Origin: Clostridium chauvoei
Lineage (GTDB): Bacteria > Bacillota > Clostridia > Clostridiales > Clostridiaceae
Direction: 5' to 3'
Assembly: GCF_002327185.1 (NCBI RefSeq)
Contig: NZ_CP018624.1
Span: 744,001-808,000, forward strand
DNA length: 64,000 bases
Both the position numbers and the translations under genes were made by a program. Below are positions 36,347-46,573 of this stretch, one piece after another. Within the stretch, counting starts at the first letter, position 1; each line of letters starts with the position of its first letter. The notes under the pieces are model-generated. The model saw only the letters and a program-made list of their open reading frames with translations. It searched no databases and was not told the DNA's origin.

Positions 36347-37643
36347 AATATCTTCTTCTTCTTCTAGATCTTCTTTTTCTCATATTAACAATTCTTATTA
36401 TAATTAAAACTAGTATAGCTATTATAGCTACTATTAATATAAATGCTAAATAAAAACCTAAGTTAGCTTTTAATAATTCACCAGTTGAAACATCAACAGT
36501 TCCTTTTACTTCTTCATTATGACCAAGAGAAGAATATGTTAAAGCAACTTCTTTACCACCAGTTAATTTCCAAGCATTTTTATCTTCATTTAAATATTCT
36601 ATTTTAGAATTTTTATCGTTAAAGTCATTTTTATAATACATAACATCTTCTGATACTTTTACAGGAGCTGTTATAGTTTTTTTAGGACCGAAGAATCTAA
36701 AAACTTTATATTCTAAATCAACAGTACCAACTTCATCTCCAGCTTTTTTATATACTTGTTTTTCAGAAGAATAACCATAATCAGCTATTTTTTCTGTATC
36801 TTTAAATACTGCAGTTCCATCAGCACCATATTCAGATTTTAAAACAACAGTAACTAGATTCCTTCCGTTTCTTTCATAGAAGCCTACGAAGCAATGACCA
36901 GCTTGAGTTTCTGTACCTGTTTTACCACCAATGTTTCCATTCTTGCCTAAATTTTTGTTTCTACTTTCTAATATATATGTAGAACCTGTTATATTTATTT
37001 TAGCAGCAGGATTATAAGGTTTTAATGTTTCTCTTACCCAATCATTTTTAAAAGATTCTTTAGCGATTATAGCTAAATCATAAGGTGTAGCATAATTATA
37101 ACTAGTAGGTGTATCTTCTAAACCATTTGGATTTACAAAGTGTGAATCCTTTAAGCCTAATTTTGCTACTCTTTCGTTCATTAAGTTAGCGAAGTTATCT
37201 ACACTTCCAGCAACTGATTCTGCTATCATATAAGCAGCGTCGTTAGCAGAGAAAATAAGAAGTGCTTCCATTGCATCTTCACCAGTTAGAGTATCTCCGA
37301 CCCTCATTTTTTTAAAGTTTACATTAAGAGAAGCATCAGGTTGTTTTGCTGCAGCTTCAGTAAAAGGAATTGAATCTCCTTTAGTTTTGTTTTCAGCAAA
37401 TAATAAAGCTGTTAATAGCTTTGTAGTACTTGCTAATGAATGCTTTACATCAGCATTTTTGGAGTAAATTACTTCATTAGTATCCATATCCATTACTATA
37501 GCAGCTTCTCCAACTATTTCAGGATTAGAAACAGTAGTTCCTTCTGCATTAACCCTACTAGCTAAAGGTGCCAATAAAGATATGGAAAGAGCTAGTGCTA
37601 ATGATTTAAGTATACTTTTTCTTTTCAAAATAAATCTCCCCAT
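36345..37643 (-). CDS. dacF: D-alanyl-D-alanine carboxypeptidase (DacF type)
   Basis: A 432-residue low-molecular-mass penicillin-binding protein that trims the terminal D-Ala of peptidoglycan stem peptides. Signal peptide at residues 9-33 (KSLALALSISLLAPLASRVNA). Active-site motifs: SLASTTKL (SxxK), IFSANDAAY (SxN) and GGKTGTETQAGH (KTG). The C-terminal end has a transmembrane helix and a highly basic tail (MRKRRSRRRRRY), giving membrane anchoring. Clostridial relatives act in vegetative and sporulation wall synthesis. Confidence 0.93.
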   Translation of the reverse strand: MGRFILKRKSILKSLALALSISLLAPLASRVNAEGTTVSNPEIVGEAAIVMDMDTNEVIYSKNADVKHSLASTTKLLTALLFAENKTKGDSIPFTEAAAKQPDASLNVNFKKMRVGDTLTGEDAMEALLIFSANDAAYMIAESVAGSVDNFANLMNERVAKLGLKDSHFVNPNGLEDTPTSYNYATPYDLAIIAKESFKNDWVRETLKPYNPAAKINITGSTYILESRNKNLGKNGNIGGKTGTETQAGHCFVGFYERNGRNLVTVVLKSEYGADGTAVFKDTEKIADYGYSSEKQVYKKAGDEVGTVDLEYKVFRFFGPKKTITAPVKVSEDVMYYKNDFNDKNSKIEYLNEDKNAWKLTGGKEVALTYSSLGHNEEVKGTVDVSTGELLKANLGFYLAFILIVAIIAILVLIIIRIVNMRKRRSRRRRRY

Positions 37644-37786
37644 CTCTATTAATATTTTAAATTTTCACTTGTATAAGTATAACACTTACGTTACATAATA
37701 ACAATAATAATGTATTTAAATTACTTTTATATTAATTTCATGTTATAGTAATTTAATAACTGGACAAAATATATTTAGTTAAGGAG

Positions 37787-38563
37787 GTGATTAAAATTAA
37801 ACTAAATAATCATTTAACTAAATACTTTAAGTTTGCAATTATTTTTATAGTGATTTTTTTTGCAATTATTTTAAATTATACCCCTGTTGCTGCTAGTAAT
37901 TCAGATTTTACAAAAAAAGTAGTTTATCTAACTTTTGATGATGGACCAAATGAAAATATAACTAAAGAGATTGTAAATATATTAGAAAGTAATAATATAA
38001 AAGGAAGTTTTTTTCTAATAGGAGATAATGCTAATAATAATAAGGGATTAGTTAAACTTCTAAAGGAAAAAAATATGACTATAATGCCACATACTAATAT
38101 ACATAAATATAATGAAATATATAGTAGTACAGATGAATATTTTAATGATTTAAATAAGTGTGAAGAGACTATTTCTAACATTATAGGAAAAAGAGATTTC
38201 AAATTTATAAGAATGCCTGGGGGTTCTGATAATACTATTGGAAATGAACAAATAATGACAGAAATAAAAAATAGGATAAAAAGTGAAAATAGATATTATA
38301 TAGACTGGAGTGTGGATTCAGGAGATACTGAAGAGCAAGGAGTATCTGTAAACTTTATAGACTCTAGAATAAAGGAATACGGAGGATTATACCCTGTAGA
38401 AGTTGTGCTAATGCATGATATTAGTGGAAAAGAAACTACAATAGCTGCACTTCAAAACACTATAAATTTCTATAAAGAAAAAGGATATAAATTTAAATCT
38501 TTAGATGAGATTGAAGATGATGATATAGAGTATTTAAAAAAGATTAAAGTAATAAATAAATAA
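37787..38563 (+). CDS. Polysaccharide deacetylase
   Basis: A secreted NodB-domain carbohydrate esterase family 4 protein (about 255 residues). The signal sequence is at residues 13-35. Motifs: VYLTFDDGPNENITKEI (motif 1, Asp-Asp), PHTNIHKYNEI (metal His pair), RMPGGSDN (motif 3), DWSVDSGDT and VVLMHDIS. It probably deacetylates peptidoglycan. The start is unusual: the GTG at 37787 is part of the ribosome site AAGGAGGTG itself, and the codon at the best distance is ATT (37796). So initiation may be non-AUG. Confidence 0.85.
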   Translation: MIKIKLNNHLTKYFKFAIIFIVIFFAIILNYTPVAASNSDFTKKVVYLTFDDGPNENITKEIVNILESNNIKGSFFLIGDNANNNKGLVKLLKEKNMTIMPHTNIHKYNEIYSSTDEYFNDLNKCEETISNIIGKRDFKFIRMPGGSDNTIGNEQIMTEIKNRIKSENRYYIDWSVDSGDTEEQGVSVNFIDSRIKEYGGLYPVEVVLMHDISGKETTIAALQNTINFYKEKGYKFKSLDEIEDDDIEYLKKIKVINK

Positions 38564-38604
38564 AAATAAATGCTAAGCAATTAAGCCTAGCATTTATTTT
38601 TATT
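38561..38604. terminator. Bidirectional terminator
   Basis: AAAAATAAATGCTA pairs with TAGCATTTATTTTT with an inner imperfect GC stem, between the convergent deacetylase and gatD genes. Confidence 0.8.
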
Positions 38605-39325
38605 TAGAATTAAGTCTATTTATCATAACTTCTTTAGCTTTTAACTCTAATGAGTTATCTATATTTTCAAGATTAATGTTACCATACTTATTTTCTAAAG
38701 CTAATTTTAAAAATCTATCAGCAAGCTCAGGGTTTTTTGATAGGAGAGATCCATGAAAATAAGTGCAGAAAGTATTTTTATAAATACAGCCTTCTTGACC
38801 ATCTTCACCATTATTCCCAAAACCATGTTTACAAACTCCAAGAGGAGATAAGTTGTTTATATAGGTTCTACCAGAATGATTTTCAAAACCTACATAAGTT
38901 TCATCAAACTCTTTGTTATATATAACCGTATCACCAATGAAACGAGTATTCCCACCTTCTGTATATATATCAAGAATTCCTAAACCGTCTATTTTCTCAC
39001 CATTAGGTGCTCTATAATAGTTTCCAAGCAATTGATACCCACCACAAATAGCAAGTGTAACCTTACCAGATTCTATATATTTTTCAATAGCTTCTTTTTT
39101 ATTAGTTTTAAGATCATCAGATACAATAGATTGTTCGTAATCTTGGCCACCACCAAAAAATAAGAAATCTATATTTTCATAATCAAATTCATCATTTAAT
39201 GAAGTATTTATAATATTAACTTTTATCCCTCTAGCTTCAGCTCTATGTTTAAGAATTAGTATATTACCGACATCTCCATAAACATTAAGCAAATCAGGAT
39301 AAAGGTGACAAATATTTAATTCCAT
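38600..39325 (-). CDS. gatD: Lipid II isoglutaminyl synthase, glutaminase subunit GatD
   Basis: A 241-residue class I glutamine amidotransferase (CobB/CobQ-like) that provides ammonia for amidating the D-Glu of lipid II to D-isoglutamine. The nucleophile is in VTLAICGGYQLLG, the His in CTYFHGSLLSKNPELADRFL, and FFGGGQDYEQS near residue 50. The ATG at 39325 is preferred because AAAGGAG precedes it; the longer frame would run into murT. The gene lies 14 bases after murT on the same strand. Confidence 0.92.
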   Translation of the reverse strand: MELNICHLYPDLLNVYGDVGNILILKHRAEARGIKVNIINTSLNDEFDYENIDFLFFGGGQDYEQSIVSDDLKTNKKEAIEKYIESGKVTLAICGGYQLLGNYYRAPNGEKIDGLGILDIYTEGGNTRFIGDTVIYNKEFDETYVGFENHSGRTYINNLSPLGVCKHGFGNNGEDGQEGCIYKNTFCTYFHGSLLSKNPELADRFLKLALENKYGNINLENIDNSLELKAKEVMINRLNSK

Positions 39326-39339
39326 AATTAAAATCTCCT

Positions 39340-40719
39340 TTACCAAAGTTTATCTATATAACCTTTTGAATGAAGGTATTTTCTAAAGTTAATCATTGCA
39401 GTATAAGTTGCTAACACATAAACTTTATTATTAGTACCATTTTTAATTTTTTCAGTAAGGCCTTCAAAAGTTTCTTCTAGGATAAATTTATCAGGATCTA
39501 ATCCTGCTATTTTAAGTCTAACTGCCATATCATAACAACGCATACCAGATATAAATACTTCATCTATATTTAAAGTATGAAGTTTTTCAAAATCAACATC
39601 CCATATCCATGAAACGTCTCTACCATCTGCATAGTTATCATTTAGTAAAAAAGCAGAACTGAATGATTCATTGTTTAAACATAAAGTATCTAAAGCTTGA
39701 TTATATCCAGCTGGGTTTTTTACTAATATTATTTTTAAATTCTTACCATCAATATTAATGACTTCTTGTCTACCAAAACTTGAAGTTTGATTTTCAAGAG
39801 AGTTTTTTATTATATTTTCATCTATGCCAAGTTCTTTGGTAATAGAATATGCACATAATGCATTATATATATTATATACACCAGATTGACTTACAGTAAT
39901 AGGTAGATTATCAAAACGGACAGTTGAGCTTTCAGCTGTTAACTCTATAATCTCATCTACTCCATATTTAAGATCAGCTCTCTTATATCCACAGCCTGTA
40001 CAGTAGAAATCACCTAAATGATTATATGTAATATGGTTATATTCATAAGGAGATTTACAAAATTTACAAAACTTTGCATCTGCATTGACATCAATTTTTT
40101 TATTTTCGTTAATTGGTGTATTAAAACCATAAAAAACAGTTTTATTTTTTACTTTTAGGTTACCAAGAAGAGATTCATCACCATTTAAAACAAGTGTTGA
40201 GTCTGGTACAAGAGTAACACCTTCTAAAATTTTAGTAAGAGTAGTATAAACTTCACCATATCTATCAAGTTGATCTCTAAATAAATTAGTAACAGTAATT
40301 ATTTCTGGAGTTATATATTTTGTTATATATTTAATGTTTGCTTCATCAACTTCTATAATAGCGTATGTATCTTTAGCTTTATTGAAGAATTTATAGTTAT
40401 CTATAAATGTAGTAACTATACCAGGGAATAGATTTGCACCAGTGTTGTTAGTTATTACATTATGTCCGCTTTCTTTTACGATATTATAGATCATACTAGT
40501 TGTAGTTGTTTTACCGTTTGTTCCTGTAACTAGAACGACTTTATATCCATTGGAAACCTTAGATAATATATTTTTATCTATTTTTAAAGCTACCTTACCA
40601 GGAAATGTAGTTCCTCCTTTTAGTATTGTTTTTGTTAGAAAAATTGTAATTTTTGAAGCTAGAATGCTTAATACTGACTTAATACTAATTGTCTTCACCA
40701 CCTTATAATACTTATCCAA
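39340..40719 (-). CDS. murT: Lipid II isoglutaminyl synthase, Mur ligase subunit MurT
   Basis: A 459-residue Mur-ligase-like partner of GatD; together they amidate peptidoglycan precursors, as in Staphylococcus. Walker loop VTGTNGKTTTTSM near residue 65, IEVDEANIKYI, NLFRDQLDRYGE, the zinc-ribbon Cys set CKFCKSPYEYN...CTGCGYK, and the DUF1727 C-terminal domain. The coordinates use a TTG start; GTG codons six to seven codons inside are also possible. Operon murT-gatD. Confidence 0.93.
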   Translation of the reverse strand: MDKYYKVVKTISIKSVLSILASKITIFLTKTILKGGTTFPGKVALKIDKNILSKVSNGYKVVLVTGTNGKTTTTSMIYNIVKESGHNVITNNTGANLFPGIVTTFIDNYKFFNKAKDTYAIIEVDEANIKYITKYITPEIITVTNLFRDQLDRYGEVYTTLTKILEGVTLVPDSTLVLNGDESLLGNLKVKNKTVFYGFNTPINENKKIDVNADAKFCKFCKSPYEYNHITYNHLGDFYCTGCGYKRADLKYGVDEIIELTAESSTVRFDNLPITVSQSGVYNIYNALCAYSITKELGIDENIIKNSLENQTSSFGRQEVINIDGKNLKIILVKNPAGYNQALDTLCLNNESFSSAFLLNDNYADGRDVSWIWDVDFEKLHTLNIDEVFISGMRCYDMAVRLKIAGLDPDKFILEETFEGLTEKIKNGTNNKVYVLATYTAMINFRKYLHSKGYIDKLW

Positions 40720-40901
40720 TATTATTTACAATAATAAATGGATTTAATCATTTAGTTAAAAATCAAATTTAAACTATCAATAGTATATCACAAACTTCAA
40801 AGGTTACCAATGAAGATAATATAAGTTTTGTTTATAAATTGACATACTTAAATAGATATATAATAATATATGGAAATAGAAACTTTAATGGGGTGTATTA
40901 A

Positions 40902-41825
40902 ATGGAAAAGTTTATGTTTAAGGATAAAGAGGGAGTAAATATTAGTTATTATAAATGGACTCCAGATATAGAAAATGTACGAGGGGTTATACAGATAGCT
41001 CATGGGATGACAGAAACAGCAATAAGATATGATTATTTTGCTAAAAGATTATGTGAAAAAGGATATGTGGTCTACGCTCACGATCATAGGGGGCATGGAG
41101 ATACGGCTAAAATGAGAGAAGATTTAGGATATATAGCAGATAATGATGGGTTTTATTGGATGATAAATGATATAAAAGAACTTACTGATATAATTAAAGA
41201 GGAAAATAAAGGAAAAAAGTTAATATTATTTGGACATAGTATGGGATCTTTTTTAAGTCAAAGATATTTTCAATTATATGGTAATGGTATTGATGCGTTA
41301 ATACTTTCAGGAAGTAATGGAAAACCTAAAAATATAACTAAACTGGGAGCTATAGTTGCTAGGATAGAGATGAAAATAAAAGGAAGAAAAGCCAAAAGTA
41401 AGTTGATGGATAAGTTATCTTTTGGTGGTTTTAATAAAAATTTCAAACCAAATAGAACAGAGTATGATTGGTTATGTTCTGTTGAAGAGGAAATAGATAA
41501 ATATATAGAAGATGAAAAATGTGGCTTTATATGTTCAACTTCATTTTATTATGATTTAATTAAAGGATTATGGGATATTCATAAAAAAGAAAATTTAAGG
41601 TCTATGCCTAAAGATATTCCGATATATATATTTGCAGGGGATAAAGATCCAGTAGGATATTTTGGAGAGGGAATAGTGAATTTATATAAAACATTTAAGT
41701 CTATAGGGATAAAAGATGTGGAATATAAATTATATAAGAATGGTCGCCACGAAATGTTAAATGAGAATAACAAAGATGAAGTAATTTTTAACATTATAAA
41801 ATGGTTAGATTCTAAAGAAATATAA
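40902..41825 (+). CDS. Alpha/beta hydrolase, lysophospholipase/monoacylglycerol lipase-like
   Basis: A 307-residue serine hydrolase. Oxyanion region QIAHGMTETAIRYDYFAKRL, then YAHDHRGHGDTA, the nucleophile elbow LFGHSMGSFLSQRY (Ser near residue 116), a cap region (170-225), and late acid and base in IYIFAGDKDPVG and YKNGRHEMLNE. It has no signal peptide, so probably acts on membrane lipids from the cytoplasmic side. Monocistronic with its own terminator. Confidence 0.9.
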   Translation: MEKFMFKDKEGVNISYYKWTPDIENVRGVIQIAHGMTETAIRYDYFAKRLCEKGYVVYAHDHRGHGDTAKMREDLGYIADNDGFYWMINDIKELTDIIKEENKGKKLILFGHSMGSFLSQRYFQLYGNGIDALILSGSNGKPKNITKLGAIVARIEMKIKGRKAKSKLMDKLSFGGFNKNFKPNRTEYDWLCSVEEEIDKYIEDEKCGFICSTSFYYDLIKGLWDIHKKENLRSMPKDIPIYIFAGDKDPVGYFGEGIVNLYKTFKSIGIKDVEYKLYKNGRHEMLNENNKDEVIFNIIKWLDSKEI

Positions 41826-41834
41826 GAGATTTTA

Positions 41835-41881
41835 CAAAAAAGAGAAATTATCTTAATTTAAGATGGTTTCTCTTTTAATTT
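41835..41881 (+). terminator. Terminator after the hydrolase gene
   Basis: AAAAGAGAAA pairs with TTTCTCTTTT, enclosing CTTAA/TTAAG, followed by T residues. Confidence 0.7.
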
Positions 41882-41970
41882 TACATAATATAAGAATTTA
41901 ACTAATATTTTCAAGTAAAATGTTCCATTATTAGTAAAAATAATGTAGAATATTTAATGAGGTGAAAAAA

Positions 41971-43908
41971 ATGGATAACCATAAGTTTTCTGATGAAATA
42001 TTTTGTGATGATAATGTGTTTAATGTAGAAAAAAATAATTTTTTAAAAAACTTACTTAGATTTACAATATTAAATTTAGTTATCATGATGATTTTTACTC
42101 ATAAAAATATTATGGGATTTATTATATTAGAGTTAGTTTCATTAATGTTTAGTATAGCAGCACTTATGTTTGTAATTCATAGTAGTTACTTTAGTGAGTT
42201 AAAATTATATAAAGTTTTAAAATTTCATTTAGGCTTAATTTGTATTATTTACATAATTAGACTTTTTCCTAATGGTTATTTTGGTGGGATATATTTTAGA
42301 ATTACCGATATAAAGATTTTATGGGATAATAATTTTAATTTTATCCTTATGTATTATTTAATAGCCAATTATAGATGTAAAAATACTAATAGAATATATA
42401 TAGATTATATTTTTTGGACCGGAGTTAAAGGGATTTTATATATTATAAGTTCTAGACATTTATTAACATGGTTAATACCTAATGTTTGTTTAAGTATAGA
42501 ACTTTTATTATTAATAATAGCATTTTATAGAATAAGAAGAAAAAAAATAATTGAGAATAATAAAATAAATATTTTTAGTATAAACCTAATAATGTCTATA
42601 ATAGCTGTTTTTGTAACCTTGATTTTTCAAGGTGGATGGGTAACAAATTTTAGTATAATAAAATTTGTAATATATGAATCATGTATGTTATCTTTAATGT
42701 TAAATTTAATACAAAGTACATATAATTTTATTTTTAAAGAAACATATGAAGAAAATAACAAATTAGAAATAATTAACAATAGAATAAAGGTTAGAAATAT
42801 TGAAATGGAACGATCTCAAGAGTTTATGATGGAAAGAGAGGGGATGTATAGAAATTTTCTAGGGGTTATTCCAAAACCTATAGTAAAAATTAATACTTTG
42901 AATAATAGAATTTTTTATTGTAATAAGAGTTTCTTAAGTTTAATAGGTGAAAAAAATATTAGAAATGTCATAAATAAAAAATTAGATTCTATAATAGAGC
43001 ATAATATTTACTTTAATGATTTTTTTAACCTAGATAAAAACAAAGGATATATGGCTTTATTAAAAGGAAAAGAACCTAGAAATTTGGAAATAAGATTATT
43101 AAAGATTGACGAATATAATAATAAAATTATGTTTAGTCTAGAGGACATTACAGAAAAAGTAGAAATGGAAAAGATGAAAAAAGAGATGGAGGAAAATAAG
43201 TTAAAAGATATATTAAAAAAGAATTTTTTATCTAATATATCGCATGATTTAAAAACTCCAATTAATGTTATTTATTCAGCGGTACAAATAGATGAAATAT
43301 TAATAAGTAATAATGATATAAATAGTTTAAGAAAGTACAACGATATAAGTCAGAAAAATTGTTTAACTTTAATACAACTTACAAATAATTTAATAGATAT
43401 AAGTAAAATAAATATTGCTTATTTACATCCTAAATTAGAAGTAAGGAATATCGTTTCAGATATTGAGGAAAAGGTTATTTCTCTAGCAGAGTATGTTAAA
43501 AATAAAAATATAAATATGATTTTCGATACATCTGAAGAAGAGATTTATGTAAATATAGATAAAGAATTTATAGAAAGAATAATCTTAAATCTTATTTATA
43601 ATTCGGTAAAGTTTACAAAATCAGGAGGTTATATTTATATAACTATAACAGCAGATTATGAAAAAGTTTATATAGAAATTAAAGATACAGGAAAAGGAAT
43701 GAGTAAGGATTTTACAAGACAAGCTTTTAAAAAATATTCAATGGAGAATATAGATAATAGAATAGAAGATGGTTCAGGCGTAGGTCTGTTTGTTGTATAT
43801 AATTTAATTAAAAAGCAAAATGGTAATATAAAATTAGAAAGTGAAATAGGAAAGGGTAGTACGTTTACTATAGAATTTTCAAGGGTAAAAAGATATGGAG
43901 TTTCGTAG
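41971..43908 (+). CDS. Membrane sensor histidine kinase with PAS domain
   Basis: A 645-residue sensor kinase. About seven hydrophobic helices occupy residues 20-250, followed by a coiled-coil linker and a PAS domain (about 290-390). The dimerisation/phospho-acceptor motif is FLSNISHDLKTPINVIYSA near residue 425. The ATPase domain has IILNLIYNSVKFTK (N box), IKDTGKGMS (G1) and DGSGVGLFVVYNL (G2). No response regulator is adjacent. Its 3' end overlaps the next, paralogous kinase gene by 14 bases. Start ATG 41971 has GAGGTG upstream. Confidence 0.9.
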   Translation: MDNHKFSDEIFCDDNVFNVEKNNFLKNLLRFTILNLVIMMIFTHKNIMGFIILELVSLMFSIAALMFVIHSSYFSELKLYKVLKFHLGLICIIYIIRLFPNGYFGGIYFRITDIKILWDNNFNFILMYYLIANYRCKNTNRIYIDYIFWTGVKGILYIISSRHLLTWLIPNVCLSIELLLLIIAFYRIRRKKIIENNKINIFSINLIMSIIAVFVTLIFQGGWVTNFSIIKFVIYESCMLSLMLNLIQSTYNFIFKETYEENNKLEIINNRIKVRNIEMERSQEFMMEREGMYRNFLGVIPKPIVKINTLNNRIFYCNKSFLSLIGEKNIRNVINKKLDSIIEHNIYFNDFFNLDKNKGYMALLKGKEPRNLEIRLLKIDEYNNKIMFSLEDITEKVEMEKMKKEMEENKLKDILKKNFLSNISHDLKTPINVIYSAVQIDEILISNNDINSLRKYNDISQKNCLTLIQLTNNLIDISKINIAYLHPKLEVRNIVSDIEEKVISLAEYVKNKNINMIFDTSEEEIYVNIDKEFIERIILNLIYNSVKFTKSGGYIYITITADYEKVYIEIKDTGKGMSKDFTRQAFKKYSMENIDNRIEDGSGVGLFVVYNLIKKQNGNIKLESEIGKGSTFTIEFSRVKRYGVS

Positions 43909-45886
43909 GTTAGATAAAGAGAAGAAGGTTATAGAAAGAGGATTATTAACAAGATTTTTTATAATATGTATAATTGGATTATCTATATTTTCTAGTGAAA
44001 TATATAGATATAATTTCAACATAAATATTTTATGTATAATCATAGCCATACTTATATTTTTTATGTCAAATATAAAAAAAAGTAGAAAAGATTTAGGTTT
44101 TATAAAATATATAGGAATTGGTTTTTTTTATATTACGTTATTATTAATATTGCGTTTAAATTATGTAGTAGACATGAGTAATAAATTATCATGCATACTA
44201 ATTAATATATTATTATCATATTTTGAATCAGTTGTATTACTACTTGCACTTATATTAGATAAAAAAAATAGTTCAACATTTAAATCTAATGTAGTATTTA
44301 TAGTAACTATCATAAGTATGGTTATTTTTCTAAATTTAAATAATAATTTAGTTAATAAACATATACTAGGCCCTAATTTGTTTATAATATTAAATTTAAT
44401 ATTACTTGTAGCACATTTAATATATATTAAAAAATCTCATAATATAAAAGTATCAATAGAAAAAAGGCTTTTAATATTATGGAGTATAATAACAACAATA
44501 TATAATATAATTGCATATTTTGAAATTAAGGATTTTTTCATATTAAGTTATAGTATTTGTACTATAAAATTAATATCATTTATAATAATGTACAAGTTAG
44601 TAGAGAGAAATTTATTAAGTAATGCATATGAACAAGCTTTTGAAGGTTTAAAAGAACTACAAAATAATAATAAGGAATTAAATGCAAGTTTAATAAGAAG
44701 AGAAAAGTTATTAAAAGATACAAAGAAGCAAATAGCTAAAAGTGAAAAAAGATATGAATAGATGATAGAGTCAATTTCAGAAGGTATATTAATTTTTAAT
44801 AATAACAATTTAAGTTATATAAATGATGATGGACTCGATTATGTTTTTTGTAAGTTAAGAGGCGGAATTATTAATGAAGATATAAATTATATTTTAGAGG
44901 TACTTATAGGTCAAAAATTTAATGAAGAAGAAATAAATAGTGGTTTTATAAAAGAAGTAAAAATAAAGGATAAAAGCAATGGAAATAGGGTTTTAGAGAT
45001 AACTTTAATAAATATGGATTTCCAAAATAAGATCCTTTTAATTAAGGACATTACAGATTTGAATGAACATAGAACAATTATTAAAAATGTTAAAAAATAT
45101 ATTTCTAGTGAAAAAGTAAAGGATGAATTTTATTCAAATATATCTCATGAATTAAGAACTCCTATAAATGTTATATCTTCAGCACTACAATTAAATAAAT
45201 TAATGATAAGTGATGGAAATATAGAAAAGGTTGTTAGAAATAATAAACTTATTAAACAAAATTGTTTGAGACTTATAAGAACAATAAATAACTTTATAGA
45301 TACAAATAAATTAACAGAAGGATTTTTAGAGGCTAATAAAAAAGTTTACAATATTGTAGATATAGTAGAAAATGTAGTTCTTGCAAGTAATAAATATATG
45401 CTTTTAAAAGAAAATATATTAATTTTTGATCCAGAAGAAGAAGAGATTTATATGTATTGTGATAGGGTTCATATTGAAAGAATTATGTTAAATATACTGT
45501 CTAATTCTTTAAAACATGGAGAAATAGGCGGTAAAATAGAAGTAAGTATTAAATGTCTAAAAGATAATATAGAAATAATAGTAGAAAATAATGCTAAAGC
45601 AATTCCAGAAGATAAAAGAAGAGTTATATTTGATAAATTTACTAAATTAGATAATTCTTTAGCAAGACCATCAGAAGGAAGTGGACTTGGATTATTTCTT
45701 ACAAAAAATTTAGTAGAGTTAAACGATGGGAAGATAGATTTAAAAACTATAGGAGAAGATGGAAACAGATTTATAATAAACTTTCCTTATTCAGATGAAA
45801 AATATGTATCTTACAATGATGTATTACATGAAATAAATCAATTAGAAGAAAAAGTAGATATAGAATTTTCAGATATATATTTTTGA
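43895..45886 (+). pseudogene. Second sensor histidine kinase, interrupted by an in-frame amber codon
   Basis: One continuous frame of 664 codons carries a single TAG at 44759-44761, immediately followed by ATG. Upstream half (288 codons): about six to seven membrane helices and a coiled coil ending SEKRYE. Downstream half (374 codons): PAS (IESISEGILIFNNN), FYSNISHELRTPINVISSA, IMLNILSNSLKHG, and EGSGLGLFLTKNL. Relatives would have Gln at the stop, so CAG to TAG is the simplest change. The halves could still be made separately by reinitiation at the abutting ATG, though no ribosome site is visible there. It is a paralogue of the preceding kinase. Confidence 0.75.
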
Positions 45887-45945
45887 TTTCATACTTTTAA
45901 GAAATAGCGCATATATAATAATGAAATATTACTTTGAGGTGTGTT

Positions 45946-46503
45946 ATGAAAGAAAAGGCTAAAAAGATAAAAAATAAAGTGAATAAGAAAGGGACGAAGC
46001 ATAGTTTTAATATATTTAAGGTAAATGGACAATTTAAATTTATTCCATTGATAATAAATATATTAATTCCGGTAGTTGGTGGGTTAGTAGTTGGGTATTT
46101 AAATAAGAATACTATGGGTACATATGCAATGTTAAAAAAACCGATATTTACACCACCTAGCTATGTATTTCCAATTATATGGACTATATTATATGTGCTA
46201 ATGGGAATTGCAGCATATAGAATTTATATGAGAAATAAGCAAGGTGCTAATGATAATGGGGCATATTTCTTTTATTTAGTTCAACTTATATTTAATTTTA
46301 TGTGGAGTTTTATTTTCTTTACATTTAGATTATATGGAATAGCTTTTATATGGCTTATTATATTATTTATATTAGTAATAATAACATTTATAAAATTTAT
46401 TAAAGTAGATAAGATTTCAGGAATATTATTAATTCCTTATATGATATGGCTTATATTTGCTGGTGTTTTAAACTTTTTTATTTGGATGTTTAATGAAATG
46501 TAG
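45946..46503 (+). CDS. TspO/MBR family protein
   Basis: A 185-residue, five-helix membrane protein of the tryptophan-rich sensory protein/translocator family, which binds porphyrins and similar ligands. Conserved text: KKPIFTPPSYVFPIIWTILYVLMGIA, FNFMWSFIFF, and LLIPYMIWLIFAGVLNFFIW. An N-terminal basic extension of about 30 residues (KEKAKKIKNKVNKKGTK) precedes the fold and is not typical. ATG 45946 follows GAGGTG. Confidence 0.92.
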   Translation: MKEKAKKIKNKVNKKGTKHSFNIFKVNGQFKFIPLIINILIPVVGGLVVGYLNKNTMGTYAMLKKPIFTPPSYVFPIIWTILYVLMGIAAYRIYMRNKQGANDNGAYFFYLVQLIFNFMWSFIFFTFRLYGIAFIWLIILFILVIITFIKFIKVDKISGILLIPYMIWLIFAGVLNFFIWMFNEM

Positions 46504-46520
46504 TTAATTATATAGTATAA

Positions 46521-46555
46521 TAAAATGAGCCCTCTTATTTAGAGGGTTTATTTTA
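46521..46555 (+). terminator. Terminator after the TspO gene
   Basis: GCCCTCT/AGAGGG stem with flanking A and T runs. Confidence 0.75.
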
Positions 46556-46573
46556 CTTAGAAGGGAAGTTCTT

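Noticed and set aside
44759..44761. TAG read as pyrrolysine in the kinase
   Set aside because: No reason to expect pyrrolysine in a sensor kinase and no Pyl genes are seen; a nonsense change or split gene is simpler.
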